Position numbers and translations under genes: made by a program
NCBI GenBank assembly: GCA_964593065.1
Contig: CAZQGO010000001.1
Location: 124,001 to 188,000 of the forward strand
DNA length: 64,000 nt
DNA from: CAZQGO01 sp964593065
GTDB taxonomy: Bacteria > Oederibacteriota > JAAXVQ01
Direction of reading: 5' to 3'
Notes under the pieces: generated by a model
What the model saw: only the letters and a program-made list of their open reading frames with translations
Told to the model about the DNA's origin: nothing
The model's database searches: none
In this document: piece after piece, positions 55,402-63,737 of the stretch
How positions within the stretch are numbered: position 1 is the first letter of the stretch
How the letters are laid out: each line of letters opens with the position of its first letter

Positions 55402-57408
55402 GTGGATCCGGGAGAATTACAGGCCTATTTCGGCAAACAGATCCAGGCCGATCTGACCAAAGCCTTGCGCAGCCTCTTCAAGCGCACGGGCTGGTCGCGG
55501 GTGGACATCCTGCAGTTGATCACCGACCACGAGGGCGGCGGTCTGCCTGAAATGCTCCACTGGTTCACGCAACTCTTCAATACCCTGGCCGGGCCGCAGG
55601 GCGAATCCCACCAGGAAATCCCCTTGAGCCGCCAGCTGCTGCTGGACCCCATCATTTTGCCTTCCGGCCAGGTGCTCTATCCCGACGATGCCTGGGAAAG
55701 CTTCAACGAGGTCACCAAAAAACTGAGCCACGGCTTTCAATACAACACGGGACAGCTGCAACCGCTTCCGGGCAAGCTGACCCTCCGCAACAACCGCCTG
55801 GTATTCATCCGCGGCAGCCGCCAGACCGAAATCACCCAACCCGGGCAACTGGAAGAGGAAATCCGCGTTTACTTTCAGCCCGACCGCGTACCGGCCCTGC
55901 TGAAACTTTCCGCCGAGGAACTCATCCGCCGCATCATCTGCGTGGACGAGGTGGCCCTGTACGAGGCGGTCATGAACACGGCCGCCGAGCCCCTGCGGCA
56001 AAAACTGTCCCAGGCGCGATATCCCATCGTCATCGTGCACAACATCCAACCCTTGGGGCTGCTCGGCACCATCCGCAGCCGCCTTCCCGAAAGCATCCTG
56101 TTGTGGCACAATCACCTGTCGACCGCCGATCCCACCCCCCTGGTTTGGAATTTCTTCGCCCCGCAAATTTCCCAGGGGGACGGCGTGCTGTACCAGGTTC
56201 CTGAATTTTATCCCAAGGACCAACCCGATCTCATTCCGGTCATGACGACTCCCATCATCTATTCGCCCGCCATTTATCCGTTTTCCCCCAAAAACCGAAC
56301 CCTGGACCGGCTGGGACCTCAGGTGGTCGGCCGGGTCCTGGCCCAGTACCAGCGGGATTACATCCTGGTGTACAAATTCGAACTGAAAAAACGGCTGGAA
56401 CGGGCTTATCTGAAGGTGACCGGCAAGCGGGCCACCGACGCCCAGATCGAAGAGATGCTCGATTCACTGACCAAGGCCTCCATCCGGGCGTCCTTCATGG
56501 AGGAAGGCCGGAGGCCGGAGGTGGAGCGCTTCATCTCCCGGGCCGCGGACACCCAGGACGGCATGTTGGAATTGGTCCGGCAGCTGCACGGCATCGACCC
56601 CCAGCGCCCCTTGTTCACGCAAATTTCGCGCTATGATCCCTTAAAGGACCCGGTCGGGGCGATCGCGGCCTTTGTGCGGGCGTACCTGGGCCTCGTGCGC
56701 GACGGCGTCCCCTTGGACCAGAGGCCGCAGTTCGTCTACGCCGGCGCCTTGGAGGAGGACGATCCCAATAATTTCGAGGAACTGGTAAAGGTCTTCCAAT
56801 ATTTGGACCGCTTGCGTTCCGAAATCACGGAAGAACTCCATGACCTGACCGCGCTGGAAGTGGAAGAGCTTGAGCCGTTGTTGCGGCGGGATATCTTCAT
56901 CCTGATTCTTTCCCGGAATGACGCCCTGGCCAACGCCATCGAGGTGAATGCGCTCCAGCGCACCTCCCGCGCGGTGCTGCAGAAATCCCTCCGGGAAGGA
57001 TTCAGCCTGGCGCTGACCGAATCCATGTGGAAGGGGCTGCCCGTGATCGGAGGCAATTGCGGCGGCATTCGCCTCCAGATCGACCACGGCGTTACCGGTT
57101 TTTTGGTGGGCCGGATGGTCGACGGGGAGCTGGTGGACTCGGTGGAGGATGCGGCCCAGTACCTCATCACCTACAGCAAGCATCCCGACATGGCCCAGCG
57201 CATGGGCGAAATGAGCCGGCGTAAGGTCGCCCAGGAATTTTTATTGCCCGTGAATCTGATCCAGTTGTTGCACAAAATCGGCGAGCTGGTTGCCAATAAA
57301 GCCGCGGAAACGAGAAAAAGGAACGCCAAGGCGACCGCGGCCGGACCGGCTTCCGGACAGGCCCCCGACCCGGAAGAACGTTCTCCAGATACGCCGCCGG
57401 AGGCCTAA
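55402..57408 (+). CDS. GT-B glycosyltransferase resembling trehalose synthase TreT
   Basis: The 668-aa product is a retaining GT4-type enzyme. Its C-terminal domain has QRTSRAVLQKSLREGFSLAL, with the E-X7-E motif (EGFSLALTE), and PVIGGNCGGIRLQIDHGVTGFLV, close to TreT, which makes trehalose from NDP-glucose and glucose. The N-terminal about 190 residues and the helical insert near 330-380 are longer than in typical TreT, so the acceptor is unknown. The GTG start at 55402 is 17 bases from the nearest Shine-Dalgarno. An in-frame ATT at 55390 has GGAG ending 5 bases before it and could be the real start. The last 35 residues are Lys/Pro-rich. Confidence 0.75.
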   Translation: MDPGELQAYFGKQIQADLTKALRSLFKRTGWSRVDILQLITDHEGGGLPEMLHWFTQLFNTLAGPQGESHQEIPLSRQLLLDPIILPSGQVLYPDDAWESFNEVTKKLSHGFQYNTGQLQPLPGKLTLRNNRLVFIRGSRQTEITQPGQLEEEIRVYFQPDRVPALLKLSAEELIRRIICVDEVALYEAVMNTAAEPLRQKLSQARYPIVIVHNIQPLGLLGTIRSRLPESILLWHNHLSTADPTPLVWNFFAPQISQGDGVLYQVPEFYPKDQPDLIPVMTTPIIYSPAIYPFSPKNRTLDRLGPQVVGRVLAQYQRDYILVYKFELKKRLERAYLKVTGKRATDAQIEEMLDSLTKASIRASFMEEGRRPEVERFISRAADTQDGMLELVRQLHGIDPQRPLFTQISRYDPLKDPVGAIAAFVRAYLGLVRDGVPLDQRPQFVYAGALEEDDPNNFEELVKVFQYLDRLRSEITEELHDLTALEVEELEPLLRRDIFILILSRNDALANAIEVNALQRTSRAVLQKSLREGFSLALTESMWKGLPVIGGNCGGIRLQIDHGVTGFLVGRMVDGELVDSVEDAAQYLITYSKHPDMAQRMGEMSRRKVAQEFLLPVNLIQLLHKIGELVANKAAETRKRNAKATAAGPASGQAPDPEERSPDTPPEA

Positions 57409-57471
57409 ACTCCAACCGGCGGAGAGACCTTGACCGGGGCGCGCAGCCCCCCCGGCGCCGGGTTTTCACCG

Positions 57472-57500
57472 TTGCTTTTGGGCGCGAGTCGTCTTATACT
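57472..57500 (+). promoter_or_regulatory. Promoter ahead of the small FlgD-like secreted protein
   Basis: TTGCTT (57472-57477), 17 bases, then TATACT (57495-57500). This places the GTG at 57501 at the transcription start, so the downstream ATG 57534 is the real start. Confidence 0.6.
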
Positions 57501-57533
57501 GTGAACGCTTCAAATTACTTCGAGGAGCTGGTT

Positions 57534-57989
57534 ATGCGCAGGTTTGCCCTGGGTGTTCTTTTTTTTCTGCTGGTTGGGAGCGGCTGGACGGGGACGGCCG
57601 TGGCGTCCTTCACGCCCACGGAAACGCCGACCGTGACGCCCACGGCCACGATTTCGGCCACCTATACCATTACCCCCACATTCACACACTCGCCCACGCC
57701 CGCGATCATCGCCCTCGTCAGGCTCAATCACAATCGCTTCAACCCGGCCCAGGGGGAGGCCGTTGAAATTCTGGGGTTGCGGCCGGACCACGGCGACATT
57801 ACCGTGGCCATTTACAACGCCGCCGGCATCCGCTTGCGGAAGTTCACCGTGCAAGCGCCCTACGGAACACCCCCGCCCGCTTGGGACGGAAAAAACGAGC
57901 AAGGCCAGACGGTGGCTTCCGGCGTGTATTATTTCGTTTTGCAGGGAAACCGTCTGCATAAACGCCTCCGCATTGCGGTCATCAAGTAG
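57534..57989 (+). CDS. Small secreted protein: Pro/Thr linker plus FlgD-like domain
   Basis: The 151-aa product has a signal peptide (RRFALGVLFFLLVGSGWTG), a short TPTETPTVTPTATISATYT linker and a FlgD-like Ig domain: VRLNHNRFNPAQGEAVEI, VAIYNAAGIRLRKF, AWDGKNEQGQTVASGVYYFVL. It is essentially a free copy of the C-terminal module of the protein at 27011-28387. ATG 57534 has GAGGAG 6 bases upstream. It has its own promoter. Confidence 0.8.
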   Translation: MRRFALGVLFFLLVGSGWTGTAVASFTPTETPTVTPTATISATYTITPTFTHSPTPAIIALVRLNHNRFNPAQGEAVEILGLRPDHGDITVAIYNAAGIRLRKFTVQAPYGTPPPAWDGKNEQGQTVASGVYYFVLQGNRLHKRLRIAVIK

Positions 57990-58014
57990 GTCCATCGCCG
58001 GGAGGTAAGGCGGC

Positions 58015-58218
58015 ATGCGCCGAAACCTGGGGTATCTGGACCGCGGCCTGCGGTTTTTCATCGCCACGGTGTGCCTGGTCGTCGCCTTTTCACGCGAGGG
58101 CCGCGATGCCTGGTTCTGGATTTTATTGGTGGTCGGCGGAGTCTCCCTCTTAAGCGGGTTAAGCAGTTTCAGCGGCCTTTACCAGCTTTTCGGAATTGAT
58201 ACCCGCGAAAAAAAATGA
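58015..58218 (+). CDS. DUF2892 (YgaP-type) small membrane protein
   Basis: The 67-aa product begins RRNLGYLDRGLRFFIATV and has two TM segments with the closing GLSSFSGLYQLFGIDT. This is the DUF2892 module, usually attached to or next to rhodanese domains; here it stands alone. It follows the FlgD-like gene by 25 bases with GGGAGGTAAGG upstream. Its function is not known. Confidence 0.85.
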   Translation: MRRNLGYLDRGLRFFIATVCLVVAFSREGRDAWFWILLVVGGVSLLSGLSSFSGLYQLFGIDTREKK

Positions 58219-58324
58219 CGGTCGTGGCGTCCCGCGTGCCAGCCAGGCGGCGCCGGTAATATTTCGCCACGGACGCGGCCCTCCGGCCTCTTGCCGACGG
58301 ATCCTTTTTCACGCAGGTGGCGTC

Positions 58325-60541
58325 ATGGTGGTTTTGGTTTTGCAAGGACTGACCGCCCTGCTGTTCCTGGCCATCGGCGTCTTGGTCTATATCCGCGCCC
58401 GGACCCATGCCATCAACATCAGTTTCAGTGTTTTTTGCGCCCTGACGGCAGCCTGGCTGGCGACCAGCTTCACCTGGAACCTGCAAAATCACCTGGGAAT
58501 CTACACCGACTGGTTGCCCCGGTTGTCCATGGCGGTCGTGTGCCTGGCCGCGAACTCCCTCCTGGTCTTTTCGGGCTATTTTCCCTCCTCGAGCGGGTTC
58601 GTCAGCCGCCCGCGGGTCGGGTTCAGCTACCTGTTGGCCCTCGTGGTGGGGGTGCTTTCCTTCACGCCCTGGAGCGTCCGCGGCTCGAAGCTGGTGGGAG
58701 GCGTCTACATCCGGGAATTCGGCCCCCTCTACCTGCTGTTCGCCGGGTATACCACCACCGCCGCCTCGCTGGCCATTTTCAACCTGGCCCTCAGCTACCG
58801 CCGCCTGCGCTTCAGCATCCAGCGCCAGAAGGTCAAACACGTATTTTTTGGGTTGCTGCTGAGCATTCCCACCATGATGCTGCTGATGTTCCTGCTGCCG
58901 TACCTGGGCATTTCACGGCTTTTTTTCGTCGGCCAGGTATCGCTGATCCTCTTCATCGGTTTTACCGCGTACGCCATCCTGCGCTACCGGGCCCTGGATA
59001 TTTCCAAAGTCGCCTTCCGCACCCTGACCTGGATCCTCACCGCGACCGTGGTGGTCTCCACGATTTATTTCGTGATCAGCTTGAGCCGCAGGTGGTTTCG
59101 GGACCAGAATGATTTTACCCTGACGCTGCTGGCCACCGGGCTGTTCATGGTGCTGTTGTTTTTCTACCAGCGCGTCCGTCCCACCCTTTCCCGCTTCTTC
59201 CAAAGGAAGGCTTTAAACATGGGACGCGTGCTGGAAGCCTTCAGCCGGGAATTGAGCCTGTTGAAATCCCTGGAGGAATTGCTGGGCGTCATCGACCGGA
59301 CCCTGCGCGAAGCCCTGGGCGCCGATAATGTGACCGTCCTGGTGGTGGATGCCCAGGGCCTGTGGCACATGGCGCGCGGCATGACGCCCGCGCTGGCGCT
59401 GCCGGGAATGCACAAGCACGAGGCGTTTTTTCGCTGGCTGGAGAAGGAAAACGATCTGGTGCAGCGGGAAGAGGTCCAGGTCAATCCCCGTTACGAAGCG
59501 ATCCAGGAGCAGGCCACCGCCTACCTGCACGAACTCAACGCGGAGATGGTGGTGCCCCTGGTTTTCAACCGCCGCCTGCTGGGCCTGCTGAATTTGGGCC
59601 CGCGCGTCAACCAGGAGGAATATGACAGCGTCGACCTGCAGCTGCTCACCATCCTCCGGAACGACATCAGCGTGGCCCTGAGCAATTCCCAGTTGTACGA
59701 AAAAGTCAATGCGCTGTATCAGGAAGTGAAGACCTTCAATCAGACCCTGGAACGCAGGGTGGCGGAGCGCACCGCCGACCTGGAAAAAGCCATGGAGCAA
59801 TTGCGCCACCTGGATCAATTGAAGTCCGATTTCATCGCCATGGCCTCGCACGAGTTGCGCACGCCCATCACCGCGGTGAAAGGGGCCATCAGCCTGACTC
59901 TGGAATACCTCGAGGACGAGTCCGACCGGGGCAAAATGAGGCATTTCCTCGAAATGAGCCGGCGCAACATCGAGCGCATCATCAATCTGATCAACGACTT
60001 GCTGGACCTGTCCAAGATGGAGGCGGGCAAGCTGGAAATGCAGCCCGAGCCGTTTGCCTTTCAAACCATGTTGAACGCCGTCTTGGAATCCCTGCAGCCC
60101 CAGCTGGAGAAAAAGCGCCTGCATTGGATCAGCCGCGTGGAGCCGCCCGACCTGGTTTTTACCGGCGACGCGGACCGCCTGCGGCAGGTGATCATCAATC
60201 TCCTGGACAACGCCATTAAATTCTCCCCGGAGCAGGGGAAAGTCAGGGTGTCCGCGGAAGTCCGGGAAGGCCAATTCACCTGCAGTGTGACCGACGAAGG
60301 CGGCGGCATCCCCGCGCAGAACCAGCAAAATATTTTTGATAAATTCTGGCACCGCGAAGGGTACACGCAAGAGGCCGAGGAAGGCACGGGCCTGGGGTTG
60401 GCCATCGCCAGGAAAATCGTGGAATTGCACCACGGCAGGATCTGGGTGGAGAGCCGGGAGGGCGCCGGCAGTACGTTTACCTTCCAGATTCCGGCCCGCC
60501 CCGCGGCCGAGCCGGAAAAAGCAGGCGGGTCCCTTATGTGA
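58325..60541 (+). CDS. Membrane sensor histidine kinase with GAF domain
   Basis: The 738-aa product has about eight N-terminal TM segments (1-285, of the 7TM/histidine-kinase N type), a GAF-like domain (about 315-465), a short coiled coil, HisKA (phospho-acceptor His near 509 in MASHELRTPITAVKGAI) and HATPase_c with NLLDNAIKFSP, DEGGGIPAQNQ and GTGLGLAIARKIVE. It should autophosphorylate in response to a membrane or cytosolic signal. ATG 58325 follows AGGTGG; the longer frame overlaps the upstream gene. No response regulator is adjacent, so it is an orphan here. It ends overlapping the convergent ldcA gene by 8 bases. Confidence 0.9.
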   Translation: MVVLVLQGLTALLFLAIGVLVYIRARTHAINISFSVFCALTAAWLATSFTWNLQNHLGIYTDWLPRLSMAVVCLAANSLLVFSGYFPSSSGFVSRPRVGFSYLLALVVGVLSFTPWSVRGSKLVGGVYIREFGPLYLLFAGYTTTAASLAIFNLALSYRRLRFSIQRQKVKHVFFGLLLSIPTMMLLMFLLPYLGISRLFFVGQVSLILFIGFTAYAILRYRALDISKVAFRTLTWILTATVVVSTIYFVISLSRRWFRDQNDFTLTLLATGLFMVLLFFYQRVRPTLSRFFQRKALNMGRVLEAFSRELSLLKSLEELLGVIDRTLREALGADNVTVLVVDAQGLWHMARGMTPALALPGMHKHEAFFRWLEKENDLVQREEVQVNPRYEAIQEQATAYLHELNAEMVVPLVFNRRLLGLLNLGPRVNQEEYDSVDLQLLTILRNDISVALSNSQLYEKVNALYQEVKTFNQTLERRVAERTADLEKAMEQLRHLDQLKSDFIAMASHELRTPITAVKGAISLTLEYLEDESDRGKMRHFLEMSRRNIERIINLINDLLDLSKMEAGKLEMQPEPFAFQTMLNAVLESLQPQLEKKRLHWISRVEPPDLVFTGDADRLRQVIINLLDNAIKFSPEQGKVRVSAEVREGQFTCSVTDEGGGIPAQNQQNIFDKFWHREGYTQEAEEGTGLGLAIARKIVELHHGRIWVESREGAGSTFTFQIPARPAAEPEKAGGSLM

Positions 60542-61466
60542 CGCCGGCCTGCAGGATCGTCAGGCTGCGGTCACGGCCGTCCATTTCCGCCAGCACGCCG
60601 TAAGGAAGGGTGACTTGGTCGGGGCCATGCCCCACGGCCAGGCCCGAGAAGACCGGCAGGCGCAAAGGCAGGAGCCGGTCGGCCAGAACCTCCCGCAGGC
60701 TGAAACTCAAGCGCGCGGGAAACAGCCGGGGAGAACACCCACGGAACCCGCCCAGAAGGATGCCGGCGGCATCCCGGAGTTTGCCCGCCGCCAATAATTG
60801 CGTCAGCAGCCGGTCCACGCGGTAAGGCTCCTCGCCGATTTCCTCCAGGAATACCAAGCGACTTTCAGTGCGGATTTCATAGGACGTACCCAGGCTGGCC
60901 GCCAGCAGCGACAGGGTGCCGCCCGTCAGGCGGCCACGGGCTCGGCCGGGCCGGTAGGTCTCGCCCCGTCCCACCGGGATCCGGCCCAAAGGACGGGTGG
61001 ACATGACGGCGGCCTTCAGCCAGCGGGCGGACCGGATGCCGATGCCGGCCGTGGTCGCCGGCATGGGTCCCCAGAAACTCACGACCCCGGCCCGCTGCCA
61101 CGCCAGATGCAAGAGCGTCACATCCGAATAGCCCACGACGACCTTGGGATGCGCGCGCGCCAGGGCCGGATCGAAATGCTCCAGCAGGCGGGACACCCCG
61201 TACCCGCCGCGGCTGCAGAATATTCCCCGCGCCTGCGGGTCTCGCAGCGCATCGGACAGGTCCCGCGCGCGGTCCGCATCCGGCCCGGCCAAATAACCGG
61301 TCCGCCGGGACGCGGCGCGGCCGAGCCGCACCCGGAAACCCAGACGCTGCAGGGCCGCGCGCCCGGCCGGCAGCAAACGGCTCGCGTGCGGCGGGGAAGC
61401 GGGGGACACAAGCGCCACCGTGTCCCCGGGATGCAAGCGCGGCGGCAGGACCAGGGAAGGGGACAT
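60534..61466 (-). CDS. ldcA: LD-carboxypeptidase (S66 family)
   Basis: This is a serine peptidase that trims murein tetrapeptides or related amides. The 310-aa product has VALVSPASPP near the start, FCSRGGYGVSRLL, the nucleophile Ser in VVGYSDVTLLH, and the Glu and His partners in VFLEEIGEEPYRVDR and GLAVGHGPDQVTLPYG. ATG 61466 starts 2 bases after the spmB stop (a GTG at 61487 is the longer option). The cell compartment is probably the cytoplasm, in murein recycling. Confidence 0.9.
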   Translation of the reverse strand: MSPSLVLPPRLHPGDTVALVSPASPPHASRLLPAGRAALQRLGFRVRLGRAASRRTGYLAGPDADRARDLSDALRDPQARGIFCSRGGYGVSRLLEHFDPALARAHPKVVVGYSDVTLLHLAWQRAGVVSFWGPMPATTAGIGIRSARWLKAAVMSTRPLGRIPVGRGETYRPGRARGRLTGGTLSLLAASLGTSYEIRTESRLVFLEEIGEEPYRVDRLLTQLLAAGKLRDAAGILLGGFRGCSPRLFPARLSFSLREVLADRLLPLRLPVFSGLAVGHGPDQVTLPYGVLAEMDGRDRSLTILQAGVT

Positions 61467-61468
61467 GG

Positions 61469-62005
61469 TTAAAAAAGCAGCCTGCACACGATGAAGGCCG
61501 CGATGACCCCGGCCAGGTCGCCGAGCAGGGAAGCCGGCAAAGCATGGCGGGTCCTCCGTACGGCCACGGACCCGAAATAAACGGCCAGGACATAGAAGGT
61601 GGTTTCGGTGCTGCCTTCAATGACGCTGACCAGCCGCCCGGTGAAGGAATCCGGACCCAGGGTGCGGAAAATATCCGAAATCAGCCCCAGGGTGCCCGAA
61701 CCGGAGAGGGGACGGAGCATGGCGACCGGCAGGGCTTCGGGCGGGAACCCCACCAAGCCCGTGAGCGGGCGGAGCGCCGCGACCAGGTAATCCATGGCGC
61801 CGCTGGCCCGGAACATGCCGATGGCCACCAAAATGGCGACCAAGTAGGGAATGATCCTCACCCCGATCCAGAATCCCTCCTTGGCGCCCTCCACGAAACT
61901 TTCATAGACCTTGATCCGCCGGGCGGCGAAGGCATAGAGGGGGATGGAGACCAGCAGCAGGGGGACGACCCACTGGGAAGCCGTGTTGAGCCAATCCTTG
62001 AACAT
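61469..62005 (-). CDS. spmB: Spore maturation protein B homologue (nucleoside-recognition domain)
   Basis: The 178-aa membrane protein has four to five TM segments and the Gate/nucleoside-recognition blocks RIIPYLVAILVAIGMFRASGA, RPLSGSGTLGLISDI and SVIEGSTETTFYVLAVYFG. In Bacillus it contributes to spore core dehydration, but spmAB occurs in many non-spore-formers. It lies between spmA and ldcA with 2-3-base spacing, one operon. Confidence 0.9.
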   Translation of the reverse strand: MFKDWLNTASQWVVPLLLVSIPLYAFAARRIKVYESFVEGAKEGFWIGVRIIPYLVAILVAIGMFRASGAMDYLVAALRPLTGLVGFPPEALPVAMLRPLSGSGTLGLISDIFRTLGPDSFTGRLVSVIEGSTETTFYVLAVYFGSVAVRRTRHALPASLLGDLAGVIAAFIVCRLLF

Positions 62006-62008
62006 GCC

Positions 62009-62617
62009 CTAAGCCTCCCCGCCCTGCGGCCGGGATTTGCGGAAATAGGCCGTGCGGGCCAGGAGTTTGGCGGCGGTGACGGCGACCACGGTGGAGCAGG
62101 TGGTGGCCAGGACGGCGGCGGCGATGATTTCCGCGGGGTTGGCGGAGCCGGCCGCCGCGCGCAGCCCGATGACGAGGGCGGGAATGATCTGGACGGAACT
62201 GGAATTTAAGGCCAGGAAGGTGCACATCGCGTCCGTGGCCGTTTCGCGGGCGGGATTGATTTCCTGCAATTCCTGCATGGCCTTGAGGCCCATGGGGGTG
62301 GCCGCGTCCCCGAGGCCCAGCATGTTCGCGCCGAGGTTCAAGGCGATGGCGCCCAGGGCCGGATGATCCTGGGGAACGTCGGGAAACAGCCAGCGGAAGA
62401 GGGGGCGCAGGGCCCGCGCCAGGGCCTGGACCAGGCCCGCGTCCTGCGCGACCCGCATGAGGCCGAGGAACAGCGACATGGTCCCGATGAGGCCGATGGA
62501 CAGTTCCACGGCCGTCGTCGCGGACTGAAAGGCGGCCTTGGACACCGCCTCCATGGTGCCGCGCGCGGCGGCGGTGAGAACGGCCAGCACCAGCAATCCC
62601 ACCCAAACGAGGTTCAT
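62009..62617 (-). CDS. spmA: Spore maturation protein A homologue (nucleoside-recognition domain)
   Basis: The 202-aa membrane protein has GTMSLFLGLMRVAQDAG, GAIALNLGANMLGLGDAATP, FLALNSSSVQIIPALVIGLR and a final TCSTVVAVTAAKLLA, all typical of SpmA. ATG 62617 follows GGGAGG on the minus strand; the frame is open further upstream without family sequence. It forms an operon with spmB and ldcA. Confidence 0.9.
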   Translation of the reverse strand: MNLVWVGLLVLAVLTAAARGTMEAVSKAAFQSATTAVELSIGLIGTMSLFLGLMRVAQDAGLVQALARALRPLFRWLFPDVPQDHPALGAIALNLGANMLGLGDAATPMGLKAMQELQEINPARETATDAMCTFLALNSSSVQIIPALVIGLRAAAGSANPAEIIAAAVLATTCSTVVAVTAAKLLARTAYFRKSRPQGGEA

Positions 62618-62695
62618 GCCGCCTCCCGGGTCCCCCTGGAAAAAGCCCCGGCCGCAGGATTGGACGGGCCCGGAGCCGGGGAGCAAATCGGTTCG

Positions 62696-62725
62696 ATTGT
62701 AGCCGGAAGCACGGCGCAGGGTCAA
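62696..62725 (-). promoter_or_regulatory. Promoter of the spmA-spmB-ldcA operon
   Basis: On the minus strand TTGACC (complement of 62720-62725), 18 bases, then TACAAT (complement of 62696-62701). Confidence 0.6.
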
Positions 62726-62763
62726 ACGGAATGTTGCGAAAAACCCGCGGGCGCAATACGGTA

Positions 62764-62791
62764 TTTGCCCCCCGGGCATTTGTGCTATAAT
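62764..62791 (+). promoter_or_regulatory. PilZ gene promoter with perfect extended -10
   Basis: TATAAT (62786-62791) is directly preceded by TGTGC. The -35 TTTGCC (62764-62769) is 16 bases away and weak, which an extended -10 tolerates. Confidence 0.65.
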
Positions 62792-62817
62792 CGAGAAACT
62801 CCGGAGGGGCTGGGCGC

Positions 62818-63126
62818 ATGGATCCTGAACGCCGGCAGTATCAACGCATCCCGTGTTACATCATCGCCCACCGGCCCGAAAGCGGCGCCGAGGAGGATTT
62901 TTTCGGGATTGTGCGCAACATCGCGGCCGGAGGGGCGATGATCGAGACCGAGAACGCCCTGGCCGTCTCCGACCGCATCGACCTGGTTTTCTTGACGGAA
63001 GAGGAAAGACAGTTTTGGGAGGGCCGCGGCCGGGTGGTCTGGGTCCGGAGCCAGGCCGGGAAAATCATTTTTGGCATGCAGTTTGACGAACCGCTGGAAC
63101 CCAACTGGCAGAATGCGTTCAAATGA
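62818..63126 (+). CDS. PilZ-domain cyclic-di-GMP receptor-like protein
   Basis: The 102-aa product is a single PilZ domain: the N-terminal RRQYQRIPC fits the RxxxR motif, and NIAAGGAMIE the (D/N)xSxxG motif with Ser replaced by Ala. The rest (GRGRVVWVRSQ, FGMQFDEP) matches the barrel. Binding of c-di-GMP is plausible but the Ala change weakens it. It has its own promoter and is followed by a terminator, so it is monocistronic. Confidence 0.87.
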   Translation: MDPERRQYQRIPCYIIAHRPESGAEEDFFGIVRNIAAGGAMIETENALAVSDRIDLVFLTEEERQFWEGRGRVVWVRSQAGKIIFGMQFDEPLEPNWQNAFK

Positions 63127-63162
63127 TCCCGCGGCCGGCCTGAAGCCGGCGGGAGATTTTTT
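63127..63162 (+). terminator. Rho-independent terminator after the PilZ gene
   Basis: TCCC and GCCGGC pair with GCCGGC and GGGA around a CTGAA loop, followed by six T (63157-63162). It begins right after the TGA. Confidence 0.65.
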
Positions 63163-63197
63163 ACCGCCGTTCTGATCCCCGAGCAGGTGCGCCGAGC

Positions 63198-63737
63198 ATG
63201 AAATTCACATCCCTGCGGCTTCCGGAAGTGATCCTCATCGAACCCGACGTCCTGCGGGACGAACGGGGTTTCTTCCTGGAGAGCTATCACCGGCGGCGTT
63301 TTTCAGACCACGGCATCGCCGAGGAATTCCTCCAGGACAATCACAGCCGCTCGGCGCGCGGCGTGCTGCGCGGCCTGCATTTTCAGGCGGAACCCGACGC
63401 CCAGGGAAAGCTCGTACGGGTGGTCGGCGGCGCGGCCTTCGATGTCGCCGTGGACGTGCGGCCGGGGTCGGCGACCTTCGGCCGCTGGGTGGGCGAACGC
63501 CTGGATGCCGAGAATCATCGCTGCCTGTACATTCCGGCGGGTTTTGCGCACGGGTTTCTGGCGCTGCAGGAGGGGACCCAGGTGCTGTACAAGACCACCC
63601 GGTATTATTCCGCGGAGCGGGAACGCGGCCTGGCCTGGAACGATCCGGAAGTGGGCATCGCCTGGCCGGACCCGGGGGTGGAAATCCGGCTTTCGGCCAA
63701 GGACCGGGCCAACCCGAAACTCAAGGATTTGTTCTAA
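63198..63737 (+). CDS. rmlC: dTDP-4-dehydrorhamnose 3,5-epimerase
   Basis: RmlC makes dTDP-4-keto-L-rhamnose for surface polysaccharides. The 179-aa product has ERGFFLESYHRRRF, the catalytic His in LRGLHFQ, FDVAVDVRPGSATFG, YIPAGFAHGFLAL and the Tyr-containing YKTTRYYSAE. The C-terminal AKDRANPKLKD fits the family. ATG 63198 has GAGCAGGTGC upstream. Other rml genes are not visible. Its stop overlaps the convergent gene. Confidence 0.93.
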   Translation: MKFTSLRLPEVILIEPDVLRDERGFFLESYHRRRFSDHGIAEEFLQDNHSRSARGVLRGLHFQAEPDAQGKLVRVVGGAAFDVAVDVRPGSATFGRWVGERLDAENHRCLYIPAGFAHGFLALQEGTQVLYKTTRYYSAERERGLAWNDPEVGIAWPDPGVEIRLSAKDRANPKLKDLF

